From assembly GCA_964408085.1 (NCBI GenBank), contig CAYOYB010000005.1, positions 1 to 64,000 of the forward strand: DNA of 64,000 bases, written 5' to 3'. Position 1 is the first letter of the stretch. Every line of letters starts with the position of its first letter. Below the pieces are notes generated by a model that was given only the letters and a program-made list of their open reading frames with translations, did no database searches and had not been told where the DNA came from. Positions 52,256-61,768 of this stretch are shown here, piece after piece. Origin of the DNA: CAJLIR01 sp964408085. GTDB taxonomy: Bacteria > Bacillota_I > Bacilli_A > RF39 > UBA660. The translations under genes were made by a program, and so were the position numbers.

Positions 52256-52575
52256 TAAATATTCCTCCCTATATTTTTCTCACATTCTATATACAAATTA
52301 TTTAACTTATCTGATGCAATTACCCAACGTGCAGGACATTCACAGTCTAAATATAAATCTTTATCACCAACAATTCTCTTAAAACTAGATATCATATCCT
52401 CTAAACAATTATCAAAGTCCTGACTATCATAATAAAAATTTTCTAAATCATCTACAACATATAATTTATTATTTTGTTCTACTAAATGAAAATAATAAAA
52501 ACTTTTATAAATACTATTAAACTTTTTTATTTCCTGAATTAAACTATTTTTTATATTTTCTAATTGATTAACTAT
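52255..52575 (-). CDS. Small ICE protein (106 aa) with only an ATA start
   Basis: An open frame of 107 codons including stop that has no ATG/GTG/TTG near its 5' end and would be missed by normal gene calling. AGGGGGG precedes ATA 52575 by 7 nt. The protein reads VNQLENIKNSLIQEIKKFNS at the start and ECPARWVIASDKLNNLYIEC near the end, with acidic middle and three Cys. No family recognised. Its stop codon overlaps the ATA of the ArdC-like gene. Codon use and neighbours support a real gene. Confidence 0.65.
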   Translation of the reverse strand: MVNQLENIKNSLIQEIKKFNSIYKSFYYFHLVEQNNKLYVVDDLENFYYDSQDFDNCLEDMISSFKRIVGDKDLYLDCECPARWVIASDKLNNLYIECEKNIGRNI

Positions 52576-52627
52576 TTTTATTCCCCCCTATATTTTTATA
52601 TCAATATATCTAGTCATTTAAATTATC

Positions 52628-52873
52628 CTATATATTTATATTTTTATTAACAATATAATCATCAATATCAAACCCAAGTCCACCATTATCCATAAGAGCA
52701 TCAACCTTTTTTGCAAGTTCCCAAGTAGGAGCCTCATAAAGCCAATATTCTTCATTATCTTTTAGAACAACACGATTAGTTTTTTTTAATTCACGAAAAA
52801 AAGGAATATCATCCATTTCAAAAATCATAAAATAATATCCTGATTTTAATGCAACCTTTTCTTTATTTTCTAT
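52628..52873 (-). CDS. Small ICE protein (81 aa), apparent ATA start
   Basis: Begins ATA GAA AAT AAA with GGGGAGG 8 nt upstream. A GTG at 52900 is in frame but lies before this ribosome site, which would then be inside the gene. The product is a compact alpha/beta protein (SGYYFMIFEMDDIPFFREL, APTWELAKKVDALMDNG) without a recognised family; it may be a small regulatory or antirestriction-type protein. Confidence 0.6.
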   Translation of the reverse strand: MENKEKVALKSGYYFMIFEMDDIPFFRELKKTNRVVLKDNEEYWLYEAPTWELAKKVDALMDNGGLGFDIDDYIVNKNINI

Positions 52874-52963
52874 AATTAATTCCTCCCCTATTTTAATCAC
52901 AATAAAAAATCAACTAATTAAAGTTGATCTAAATAGTATATTATAATTTTAATCCTTTTCATT

Positions 52964-53407
52964 TTAGTATAATTTCGCATATTCTAGTTTAATTGTTTTA
53001 TAAATATCTTCACATTGAGAATCCTTACATAATTCAAAATATAAAGGATATTTTAATAAATTGTCTATATAGTCGTAACCATATTCTCTCTTATCTTGAC
53101 CCTTTCTCGAATAATTATAGGAACTTAGCCGATTACCTAATGTTATAATTTTTTTACCATCTTGCTCATAATAAAGGCGAGAAGCCACAATTTCTTCTTC
53201 CGAATAGTTGATTGTTGTACTATATGTCAGTAAATTACCATTATTACTTTGTATTATAAATACATCTACTTCAATATTGTTTTCTAAATCTCTAATTGCA
53301 CCAGTAAAATGATATTCACCACTTTTGCAGTTAAACAATAAAAGAACTATACTGATAATCAGTATTATGATAATTATCAACATTATCCATTTAACTTTTT
53401 CTTTCAT
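52964..53407 (-). CDS. Membrane-anchored or secreted small protein of the ABC module
   Basis: 147 aa with an N-terminal transmembrane helix (residues 7-25, IMLIIIIILIISIVLLLF) followed by Cys 27, though not a clean lipobox. The extracytoplasmic part is beta-rich with a Cys pair near the C-terminus (CKDSQCED). ATG 53407 has GGAGG 4 nt upstream. It sits beside the ABC permease genes, so an immunity or accessory role is possible but unproven. Confidence 0.6.
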   Translation of the reverse strand: MKEKVKWIMLIIIIILIISIVLLLFNCKSGEYHFTGAIRDLENNIEVDVFIIQSNNGNLLTYSTTINYSEEEIVASRLYYEQDGKKIITLGNRLSSYNYSRKGQDKREYGYDYIDNLLKYPLYFELCKDSQCEDIYKTIKLEYAKLY

Positions 53408-53476
53408 AATTCCTCCATTTTAACAAACTTACCATTTTTCAGTTTGTAATTATAGTTAATTGTTTTTTATAATAAA

Positions 53477-54568
53477 TTATTCTTTATTTAATTCAATAAT
53501 AGGATTTAATTTAATAATTCTTTTAATATTCAATAGTAAAGAAATTATATATAAAATAATAAATATAATATATGATAAAATTTGTAAATACCAAATTATA
53601 TTATCATTGAAAAAGTTTTGTATTATTATATCTTTATTTATTAATAATATAATTATTTTAACTAGAAAAATTATTAATGATGAACTTATGATTCCAAATA
53701 TTACATAAATAAATAGTTTATATAATATATCTAATATACATCTAAAATTATTATAACCAACCAATTTTTTTATTGCTATATTTTTTCGTTCATTATAATA
53801 TATATCCTTTACAATCCAATAAAGTAATATTAATATTGCAAAGCATATTACTACTGTCATATATTTCAAAAAACTTTTTATTGACTCATAACTTTCTAAT
53901 TCTTTCAATCCTGCTTCATTAACTAAATTAATTCTTATATCAACATCAGAAAATTTAACCTTTAAATCATTTATATATTTAATATCTTTTATTTTGAATA
54001 TATATCCATTTATTTCTAAATCAAAATCATTCGCAATTAAATTAATTAAATCGTCAGTTAAATATATATTTCTAACATCTGGCAAAGATATACTATCTGC
54101 TATTTTAAGATTATAATTTTTATCGTTAACTGATATATCAATAATATCATTTAATTTTAAATTATTAATACTTAAAAAACTATCTGTAACAACAACATTT
54201 TCAATATTATCCATTAAATAATCTTTACTAATATTAGATTCTATAGATTTTAAGTTTTCAATATTTAAAAGCATTTCGTTATAAAAAACGCTAGGTAAAT
54301 TATATGAATAATAATAATAGTCTAATTTATTTTCTTCAAGTATTTTTTCAATACTGTTCATATTATTTTCTTTAATTTTAACATAATAGATTCTATTAAC
54401 TTCATTATTACCAATATTATAATCAATATAATAACTTATATATCTACTTACATAAAATAATAGATTTAACATAAATAAAGATACTATTATAAGTAACAAA
54501 TATAAAACAAATTTCTTTTTATCTCTTAAAATTAGTAAATTTTCTATTTTCATTTTATTATTTCTCAT
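53477..54568 (-). CDS. MacB/FtsX-like ABC permease, second subunit
   Basis: 363 aa with one N-terminal helix (about residues 18-40), a large extracytoplasmic domain (residues about 45-225) and three C-terminal helices with KKLVGYNNFRCILDILYKLF, the cytoplasmic turn of FtsX-type permeases. Start ATG 54568 overlaps the end of the other permease by 11 nt. With 54558-55757 and ATPase 55760-56446 it makes one heteromeric transporter. Confidence 0.75.
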   Translation of the reverse strand: MRNNKMKIENLLILRDKKKFVLYLLLIIVSLFMLNLLFYVSRYISYYIDYNIGNNEVNRIYYVKIKENNMNSIEKILEENKLDYYYYSYNLPSVFYNEMLLNIENLKSIESNISKDYLMDNIENVVVTDSFLSINNLKLNDIIDISVNDKNYNLKIADSISLPDVRNIYLTDDLINLIANDFDLEINGYIFKIKDIKYINDLKVKFSDVDIRINLVNEAGLKELESYESIKSFLKYMTVVICFAILILLYWIVKDIYYNERKNIAIKKLVGYNNFRCILDILYKLFIYVIFGIISSSLIIFLVKIIILLINKDIIIQNFFNDNIIWYLQILSYIIFIILYIISLLLNIKRIIKLNPIIELNKE

Positions 54569-55757
54569 TCTTCCATATATAATTAAAACCATAAATTACA
54601 ATAAATAAAGCCATTAAAAATAAATATATTTTTAAATATGATAAATAATCAAAAATAATTGTCCACTTATTAAATATAAATGGTTTATAATACAATACTA
54701 TACTAACAATGCCATATAATATTAAACTAATTATAAGTGAAAATATAATACTTAATGTTAACTTTATAATTATTTCTGATATAAACATCATAAAAGTTTG
54801 AACTTTATTATAACCAACATATTGTAGCAATTTATAAAAGTTTTTATTTTCAATATAATCTTTTCTAACATATATTAATACTACAATTATTATCATAACT
54901 ATTAACACTACACTTAATTTTTTTATAATATTAAATATATTATCATAATATTCATATCTAATACTTGCAACAGGCATAACATTATAGCCCATATTAGTTA
55001 AGGAAGTAGTAGCATAATCAATATTTTTTGCATTATCAACGGTTGTCATAAACACACTATATTGGCTAACACTCCATCCTGAATCACTCTGATACATTAT
55101 TTTTGAAATAGTTTCAGACAATTTTTTAGATACAAAACATCTATTTTCATCAATATGATTCGCTTGATTTTTATATAATCCTATTAATTTAATTTCAAGC
55201 CTAGTACTTTGATTTGTTATCCAATCTCTTGCATTAAAATGAAATGTTTGCCCAATTTTATCCTTTAAATCTACTCTATAACTTATACTTAAAGAACTTA
55301 TATTATCTAAATTTGTTGGATAAAAATTTTCTGGACAAATCATATATAGTCCATCATCATCGGGAAAATTTGAACCAAAAGTAATAGGTAATAGTGAATC
55401 ATTATTTGCAGGGATAAATTCAACATTTCCTGAAAGTTTATCCTCAAATTCCTCTATTACACCACCATTAGAACTATAAAAATTAAAATAACTAGAGAGT
55501 ATATGATCTACGCTTGTTATTTCATTTTCAATATTAATTATATCATCATATTCAACATCAGTTAAATCTCTCCCAACAGCCAATTGGCGATTATAAAAAC
55601 CATTATAAGTATCATAGTTAAGAAAGTTATAAACTGTAGCATTAGCTGTATTTAATAAAAACCATAATGATATTAAAATTCCTAAAACAAATAAACCTAT
55701 AATATGTCTCTTACTTCTAATAACATTTAAAAAACTAAATTTAAAATAAAACTTCAT
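54558..55757 (-). CDS. MacB/FtsX-like ABC permease, first subunit
   Basis: 399 aa with an N-terminal helix (residues 17-37), a periplasm-equivalent domain of about 210 residues and three C-terminal helices (KLLQYVGYNKVQTFMMFISE is the coupling turn). FtsX/MacB-type permeases do not pump across the lipid bilayer themselves but transmit force to extracellular substrates, or serve in bacteriocin export or immunity. The start overlaps the ribosome-site region right after the ATPase stop codon. Confidence 0.75.
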   Translation of the reverse strand: MKFYFKFSFLNVIRSKRHIIGLFVLGILISLWFLLNTANATVYNFLNYDTYNGFYNRQLAVGRDLTDVEYDDIINIENEITSVDHILSSYFNFYSSNGGVIEEFEDKLSGNVEFIPANNDSLLPITFGSNFPDDDGLYMICPENFYPTNLDNISSLSISYRVDLKDKIGQTFHFNARDWITNQSTRLEIKLIGLYKNQANHIDENRCFVSKKLSETISKIMYQSDSGWSVSQYSVFMTTVDNAKNIDYATTSLTNMGYNVMPVASIRYEYYDNIFNIIKKLSVVLIVMIIIVVLIYVRKDYIENKNFYKLLQYVGYNKVQTFMMFISEIIIKLTLSIIFSLIISLILYGIVSIVLYYKPFIFNKWTIIFDYLSYLKIYLFLMALFIVIYGFNYIWKNEK

Positions 55758-55759
55758 AA

Positions 55760-56446
55760 TTATTCACCATCCCTATTTGATAGTGAATGATTATTTATAT
55801 ATAGTATTTCATCAGCATACTTTTTTATATCATCAGAATGTGATACAACTATTATACATTTACCTTGTTTAGATAAATCTTTTAATATATCAAAAATAAT
55901 TTTAGAATTTTTAGGGTCTAAAGAACCAGTTGGCTCATCAGCCAAAATTATACTAGGATTATTTATTAATGCTCGAGCTATAGCCACTCTTTGTTGTTCA
56001 CCACCTGACAGTTCAAATGGGAAGTGATTAACACGATCTTCTAACCCTATTTCTTTTAGGACATTTATTGCTTTATTTTTCTTTTCAATTTGCGATAAGT
56101 TGCAATTTACACCTAATGGCAACATAACATTTTCAAATGCTTTTAATAGTGGATTTAGATAAAACGATTGAAAAATAAATCCAATTTTTTGATTTCTAAT
56201 TAAAGCCTTTTCTTTATAATTCATTGTTTCTATATTTTTATTATCAATATATAATTCACCACTATTATAATTACAAAGTAATCCTAATATTTGTATTAAT
56301 GTGCTTTTACCAGCGCCACTTTCACCCATTATTGCATAAAACTTTCCTGCCTCAAATTTAAAATTTATATTATTTAAAATTTCTAAATTTGATTTTTTTC
56401 TTTTATACGATTTTGATAAATTCTTACATTCTAAAATTATACTCAT
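55760..56446 (-). CDS. ABC transporter ATPase (LolD/MacB type)
   Basis: 228 aa. Walker A GESGAGKST, Q-loop GFIFQSFYLNPLL, signature LSGGEQQRVAIARAL, Walker B SIILADEPTGSLD and switch His VVSHSDD. A close paralogue of the plus-strand ATPase at 61092. ATG 56446 follows AGGAGG at 13 nt, a long spacing. It heads the minus-strand ABC operon of the ICE. Confidence 0.9.
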   Translation of the reverse strand: MSIILECKNLSKSYKRKKSNLEILNNINFKFEAGKFYAIMGESGAGKSTLIQILGLLCNYNSGELYIDNKNIETMNYKEKALIRNQKIGFIFQSFYLNPLLKAFENVMLPLGVNCNLSQIEKKNKAINVLKEIGLEDRVNHFPFELSGGEQQRVAIARALINNPSIILADEPTGSLDPKNSKIIFDILKDLSKQGKCIIVVSHSDDIKKYADEILYINNHSLSNRDGE

Positions 56447-56549
56447 ATATAAACAAATACCTCCTCTATAAATTAATATTGGTCGCTTTGTTTGATAAAT
56501 GAATTATATCACAAAATTCAGCTTATTTAAACAGATAAGCCTAAAATAA

Positions 56550-58328
56550 TTATTCAAGTTCAACTTTATTAGTTGCTGATTTTAAAATCCTTTCTTTTCT
56601 AAATTCATCTAAATTAAAACAAGCTATCTCAAATATTTTTGGTTTATTGGGTAATTTTGACATTTTAAATTTAATAGGATAATCACTAATAGGCATAACC
56701 TTTGCTCGTATAGGATTCATTCTCGACTTCATAAATATAGCATCCCCAAACTTAAGTTTCATAAGTTCTTCAGGCATCAATAAATCTCTGCCCATTAACG
56801 ATTTATCATTAGAAATATTATAATCATTTTGATCTAATCGACCTGATATAGAAACCCTAGAACTAGAAATCGAATATTTTCCCAAACGAGAACTGATTTC
56901 TTTTGCAGTATCATTATCCATTGTAAGTAAATATATCCAATTCGTGCAATTCGATTTTATAGTTCCTGCCGAATCTTTATATTTTTCTTTCAATTGATCA
57001 AAATCTTGTATAACTAAATAAAATCTAATATTACGAGAACGAGAAACTGTTATTTTATTTGATATTGAGTTAATAGGTGGCATATTAGCAAACTCATCTA
57101 AAATGAAATTTACACGAATTGGCATTTTACCACTTTGCAAAGATTGAGCAGTATTAATAAGTGCTTGATAGCATTGATCTATAAATAAAGATGCTAGTTC
57201 ATGTCTAGACTCTTTCTCGTCAGGAATAATCAAAAAAACTGCTGTTTGCTTTTTACCAATATTATCCAATTCAAAATCAGTTCTACTTGTTAAGTTTGCA
57301 ATTCCTGTATCACTAAAAATTTTTATAGTAGTTGCTAATACTGAAAATAAAGTAGCACGAGTTTCGCCTTTAGCAAACGAGCCTGTTGCATAAGCCATCT
57401 TTGACTGTGAGCCAATGGGTTTTTGTTGAAAATATAAATCTAGTGAATTAAACCTATCAATTGTTTTAGATCCATGCTCAACTAAAAGATTATATAATGA
57501 AAATAAATTAACCTCATTCTCTGAATGTGCATCCTCAATCAAAGCATAGCACAAAGCAGTTAATACTGCATTAGCTGACTTTTCCCAATACATATCTTTA
57601 CTAGATAAATTTTTAGTTAATGATTTAGAAAAATTTTCAATTATATCACCTGCGAGATCAACATTGCCTAATTTATAATACTTATAAGCTAAATGCAATG
57701 GATTCCAACCATCGCTAGAAAAAGCATCTCTTAAATTGATAATATGAATATTATATTTTTGTTTCTTTAAAAAATCAGCTGTATAACTATAAAGTTCACC
57801 TTTAGTATCGTTAACAACCATTGACTCCCCTGCAAACCCAAGATTAAAAATTAATGGTAAGATTTCGCATTGGGTTTTACCACTTCCTGTTGACCCAATT
57901 ATTAAACTATGATCATATGAATTTGAATAATAATATTTTCTATCTTGATATGTAACAGGAATTCCACCACTACTTAATTTAGAGCCAATATTCCATTGCT
58001 GAAATTCTTTTTTTAGTTCCTTTTTGGTCATCCACCTTGAACTGCCATATTCATAACTGCCATCCTCTTCAGGTAATTTTTTTAATCTTTTTAATTTTAA
58101 ATAAAAATCCTTATCATATTTTAATACAAATAAAAATATTAAAGTAGTCATTAAAAGTGTCCCAAATAACAAATTAAAATCATATAAACCTAACAAACTT
58201 TTTATTAAATTAAAATTCCAATTCAATAACATATTATTTTTAATAATGCTTATTAAATTATAACAAACGCTTGTTGATATAATAAACGAGCATATAAAAA
58301 AAATAATATATACTATTATTTTTTTTAT
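56550..58328 (-). CDS. Type IV coupling protein (TraG/VirD4), apparent ATA start
   Basis: 592 aa. It has two or three N-terminal transmembrane helices, Walker A IIGSTGSGKTQ (about residue 150), Walker B VNFILDEFANMPP and the VIQDFDQLKEKY motif of T4CPs. It couples the relaxosome to the conjugation channel. AGGAGG is 1 nt before ATG 58334, too near for initiation, but 7 nt before the in-frame ATA 58328, which would give the typical start MKKIIVYIIFF. It is the hallmark conjugation gene in this window. Confidence 0.9.
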   Translation of the reverse strand: MKKIIVYIIFFICSFIISTSVCYNLISIIKNNMLLNWNFNLIKSLLGLYDFNLLFGTLLMTTLIFLFVLKYDKDFYLKLKRLKKLPEEDGSYEYGSSRWMTKKELKKEFQQWNIGSKLSSGGIPVTYQDRKYYYSNSYDHSLIIGSTGSGKTQCEILPLIFNLGFAGESMVVNDTKGELYSYTADFLKKQKYNIHIINLRDAFSSDGWNPLHLAYKYYKLGNVDLAGDIIENFSKSLTKNLSSKDMYWEKSANAVLTALCYALIEDAHSENEVNLFSLYNLLVEHGSKTIDRFNSLDLYFQQKPIGSQSKMAYATGSFAKGETRATLFSVLATTIKIFSDTGIANLTSRTDFELDNIGKKQTAVFLIIPDEKESRHELASLFIDQCYQALINTAQSLQSGKMPIRVNFILDEFANMPPINSISNKITVSRSRNIRFYLVIQDFDQLKEKYKDSAGTIKSNCTNWIYLLTMDNDTAKEISSRLGKYSISSSRVSISGRLDQNDYNISNDKSLMGRDLLMPEELMKLKFGDAIFMKSRMNPIRAKVMPISDYPIKFKMSKLPNKPKIFEIACFNLDEFRKERILKSATNKVELE

Positions 58329-58389
58329 TAACATTCCTCCTAAAAATAAATATTATTATTTTCAATACTTTTATAAAAATGCACTGATA

Positions 58390-59160
58390 TTACCAACTAC
58401 CAGACCATGATGCATGAGCATAAGATATCCCATCATAATAATTATTAATAGAACTATCAAGATTAATTCCTAATGTACTTACTGTATAAAGTTGTGATTG
58501 TGAACTTGTAACACTACTTGTAGCATGGGAATAATCACCATATGCATCTTGACTAATGATTGTCGCATTGACATTTTTTTCAACATCAAAATATAATGTT
58601 GAATGTAATGAACTCAAAGATCCATACGGCAATTTAAATGAAGCACCTACACCATGACTAAATTGTGCTGGATAATAAGCATAATTTGTTGTACAGTTAC
58701 CATCTGTAAAACAATAATATTGATTAAAGTATATACTTGATGCCAACCTAACACTGCTATTATAACCTATACCTATAATGTCATAACTCCTTGTACTTGG
58801 CATTGTTTTCCAATCTAAATTAATTTGATATCTATAATAAATTCCATTTTGATATATTGTTGTTGTCATTTTTTTATAATTTGTTTCCACATAGCCATTT
58901 CCTAATATAATTTCATTGTTATTAATAGAATTTACATTATTATATTCTTCTTCACTTATTTCTATTGATCTGCTATTATTACCATTGATATTATTGTTAC
59001 TTAATAGCATATCGTTATTATTTGGATAATATGTAATAGTTTTATAGTATTTTGTAGTTTCTGATACCTTAATTAAATCACCAGTTAATTCCTCTGCATT
59101 AGCTATATTTGGAATCATCATTAATATAGCAGTACAAAGTATATAAAAAATTTTTTTCAA
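58390..59160 (-). CDS. Secreted protein, bacteriocin-like candidate
   Basis: 256 aa with a signal peptide (MKKIFYILCTAILMMIPN, cleavage after ANA). The mature part is Ser/Tyr/Asn-rich, with two close Cys (CFTDGNC) and an aromatic C-terminus ending in SWSGSW. Similar aromatic tails occur in lactococcin-972-type peptides, but this one is longer and the resemblance is only general. Start is TTG 59160 with AGAGG 8 nt upstream. It lies between the coupling protein and an XRE regulator. Confidence 0.55.
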   Translation of the reverse strand: MKKIFYILCTAILMMIPNIANAEELTGDLIKVSETTKYYKTITYYPNNNDMLLSNNNINGNNSRSIEISEEEYNNVNSINNNEIILGNGYVETNYKKMTTTIYQNGIYYRYQINLDWKTMPSTRSYDIIGIGYNSSVRLASSIYFNQYYCFTDGNCTTNYAYYPAQFSHGVGASFKLPYGSLSSLHSTLYFDVEKNVNATIISQDAYGDYSHATSSVTSSQSQLYTVSTLGINLDSSINNYYDGISYAHASWSGSW

Positions 59161-59183
59161 TTTAAATACCTCTTTTCTATAAA

Positions 59184-59981
59184 TTAATAAAATATTTTAT
59201 TGTTAGCAAATTCTTTACTTAAAGATAATGGAATTTTAAATTCAAAACTATTGTTATTGTTATCTAAGCAATTTATAACAATTAATAGATTATCATCTTT
59301 TTTCAAATTAATGATTTTTTCTCTATTTTTTATATTATCATCTATGTTTACATATAATTCTAAAACTGCATCACTTAAATGATAATTATCATTATATTCA
59401 TAATCATTTATATAAATTATTTTATTATCTTCGTACAATGAAAATGTTAATTTACTTACTTGTGGCTCTTTTTCAGTACCAACATACTTACTTATATAAT
59501 GTATATTACCAATAACTAACTTATTTTTTGATTGATTAGAAATGATAATACCATCTAATTCAAAATCAAAATTATTGCTTTTTATAGAGAAAACTGAGAA
59601 CCTATTAAAATTATTAATTGAAAACAACAATAGAATTATAAAAACAATAATTATAAATATAACAGTAACTTTCTTTAGTTTTTTATTATATCTCTTTTTT
59701 AAATTTTTACTATAATCTTTAATATGATTTGCCAAACTATTATTATCTTTTGAAATTTTTTTATTTAAAGATGTTTCATTACAATTTAATAAATCAGTTG
59801 TAGATATTCCAAGTAATTCACTTAATTTATTTAATAAAGAAATATCAGGGGCACTAATTCCTCTTTCCCACTTTGAAACAGTTTTACTACTCACTCCTAA
59901 AAAAGTGCCTATATCATTTTGAGTTAAATTATTGTTTTTTCTCAATTTTGAAATTAATATACCAAACTTCTGTAAATCCAT
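59184..59981 (-). CDS. XRE-family regulator with a membrane anchor
   Basis: 265 aa. N-terminal helix-turn-helix (residues 7-60: NNLTQNDIGTFLGVSSKTVS, KWERGISAPDISLLNKL), a basic linker, one transmembrane helix (about residues 100-122) and an extracytoplasmic C-terminal domain. This layout suggests a one-component sensor that relays an outside signal to DNA. It lies between the two secreted-protein genes and divergent from 60447, so it may control both modules. Confidence 0.82.
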   Translation of the reverse strand: MDLQKFGILISKLRKNNNLTQNDIGTFLGVSSKTVSKWERGISAPDISLLNKLSELLGISTTDLLNCNETSLNKKISKDNNSLANHIKDYSKNLKKRYNKKLKKVTVIFIIIVFIILLLFSINNFNRFSVFSIKSNNFDFELDGIIISNQSKNKLVIGNIHYISKYVGTEKEPQVSKLTFSLYEDNKIIYINDYEYNDNYHLSDAVLELYVNIDDNIKNREKIINLKKDDNLLIVINCLDNNNNSFEFKIPLSLSKEFANNKIFY

Positions 59982-60446
59982 TTTTACACCAAACTTTCAA
60001 AAAAAAGCAACACAAATATTTCTATATTATGTACTGCCTAACCACTAATAGAATAACATATATGTTATTTTTATTCAATATACATTAATTAATATTTATT
60101 TGTCTTTATTTTTTAGTACACATCATCTCCTAGTTAAACATGATAATTCAACCCATTATTAAATTAGCATTAATTATAAGAAAAAGAAATACCCTTTATA
60201 GAGAATATTGTCGCTATTTTGGAGAATTTGTCAAATTAAATAGTAAATTTTACTTTTTTCGCATTTATTATAAATCAAAAAAATAAGTGATTAATTTGAC
60301 ACTTATTTAGTCATAATGTTAATTCTCTAAATTGTTTACAAAATTCGCTATTTATGAAGTTTATTTATTTGGCATTAAATGGTAAATTGTATCTAGATTG
60401 AATTAATTAGGTTTAAATTCAATCATAGATAGGAGGTGATAAAAGC
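59982..60446. other. Divergent regulatory region of the peptide modules
   Basis: 465 nt without a gene between the XRE gene and the small secreted protein. It holds the inverted repeat 60281-60308 and two TCGCTATTT copies near 60211 and 60351, and ends in GGAGGTGA ahead of the 60447 start. No consensus promoter is clear. Confidence 0.5.
60281..60308. repeat. Inverted repeat, possible regulator site
   Basis: AAATAAGTG and CACTTATTT form perfect 9-bp arms with a 10-nt centre, about 140 nt upstream of the small secreted-protein gene. It may be an operator for the XRE protein or a weak terminator. Confidence 0.5.
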
Positions 60447-60905
60447 ATGGGCAAAATCATAAAAAATAGTATAATAGTTTCAATAATGATGTTTACCGCA
60501 ATAGCTGGAATAACTGTTGCAAGTGCTAAAGCACAAAATATCCAAACAACACTAAGTTTAAGTCATGACTCAAACTGGTCAGGTCCAGTAAGAGATTATA
60601 CTGAAAACAACTACTCTTTTACTATCGTTCCAACTCATTTAGAAGATGGAAATCTAAATCCTGGTTATGTTAAATTAGGTGTTCAATTATATAAACAAAA
60701 TTATGTAGTGGGTATACCAACTTCTACTGAATTAAAATACAATGGAAGTATGTATATCGATGCACCATCAGGAGTAGGAAATGTTTATGCATTACAATTA
60801 GGAAACTGTGGAGCTGGAAAAAGATATTTCAGATTTAGCACCGATGGAGATTGGGGTAATAGTTATGGTGCAATTGATGGTAATGCAATTATTGCCAATT
60901 GGTAA
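60447..60905 (+). CDS. Small secreted protein, bacteriocin-like candidate
   Basis: 152 aa with a signal peptide (cleavage probable after ASAKA, about residue 29) and a beta-rich mature part of about 120 residues: SHDSNWSGPVRDY, LQLGNCGAGKRYFRFSTDGD, ending IANW. The single mature Cys and Gly/Trp/Tyr content differ from lantibiotics. GGAGGTGA ribosome site. It is followed by an ABC operon in the same direction, as in bacteriocin-export/immunity loci; activity is inferred only from context. Confidence 0.6.
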   Translation: MGKIIKNSIIVSIMMFTAIAGITVASAKAQNIQTTLSLSHDSNWSGPVRDYTENNYSFTIVPTHLEDGNLNPGYVKLGVQLYKQNYVVGIPTSTELKYNGSMYIDAPSGVGNVYALQLGNCGAGKRYFRFSTDGDWGNSYGAIDGNAIIANW

Positions 60906-61091
60906 TTTAAAGTTGTCAGATCAAACAAGGAAGTTAACAATACTTCCTTAAATTTGTTATTAATCAAATTTGATTTAAAAATAAATTAAACAAAACAAAA
61001 ATAATTCAATTATTTTATGATATAATTTAACTAATTATATTATACCATATTAGTTTCTACATAAAACTATTAATAAAAAAGGAGTATAAGA

Positions 61092-61766
61092 ATGAATGCA
61101 ATTAAAATTTGTAATATTACAAAAAAATATAAATTAAAAAACGAAATAATTACTGCAATTGATAATATAACATATAATTTTGAATATGGCAAATTATATG
61201 TTATAATGGGACATTCTGGAAGTGGCAAATCAACATTAATACATTGTATTGGTCTTTTAGATAAGATAGATTCTGGCAATATATATATTGAAGACAAAAA
61301 TATTAATGATTTTTCTGAAAAACAAACAAACATTGCAAGAAATACTAAAATTGGTTTTGTATTTCAAAAATATTATCTAAATAATAATATGCGCGCTTAT
61401 GAAAATGTTATGCTTCCAATGCTTATAAATCCCAAAAATAATAATTTGGACATTAAGAAAAAGGCTAAAAAAATTTTAGAACAATTAGGACTTGAAAAAA
61501 GATTAAATCATTATCCTAAAGAATTATCTGGCGGAGAGCAACAAAGAGTTGCCATAGCAAGATCATTAGCAAATAACCCAAATATAATATTAGCTGATGA
61601 ACCAACAGGTAACCTTGATGAAGAAAATGAATTATATATATTAGAAAATTTAAGAGAATTTGCTAACAATGGAAAGTGCGTTATTGTTGTAACTCATAAT
61701 TCAATCGTAAAAAAATATGCTGATGTTGTTATTAATATGAACAAAGGAAAGTTTATAGGTAATTAA
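61092..61766 (+). CDS. ABC transporter ATPase (LolD/MacB type)
   Basis: 224 aa. Walker A GHSGSGKST, Q-loop GFVFQKYYLNNNM, signature LSGGEQQRVAIARSLA, Walker B NIILADEPTGNLD and switch His VVTHNS. Paralogue of 55760-56446. AGGAG 8 nt before the ATG. First gene of a three-gene ABC operon following the small secreted protein. Confidence 0.9.
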   Translation: MNAIKICNITKKYKLKNEIITAIDNITYNFEYGKLYVIMGHSGSGKSTLIHCIGLLDKIDSGNIYIEDKNINDFSEKQTNIARNTKIGFVFQKYYLNNNMRAYENVMLPMLINPKNNNLDIKKKAKKILEQLGLEKRLNHYPKELSGGEQQRVAIARSLANNPNIILADEPTGNLDEENELYILENLREFANNGKCVIVVTHNSIVKKYADVVINMNKGKFIGN

Positions 61767-61768
61767 TT

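Noticed and set aside
61070..61333. Minus-strand open frame opposite the ABC ATPase
   Set aside because: Complement of the Walker A region; no ribosome site or family.
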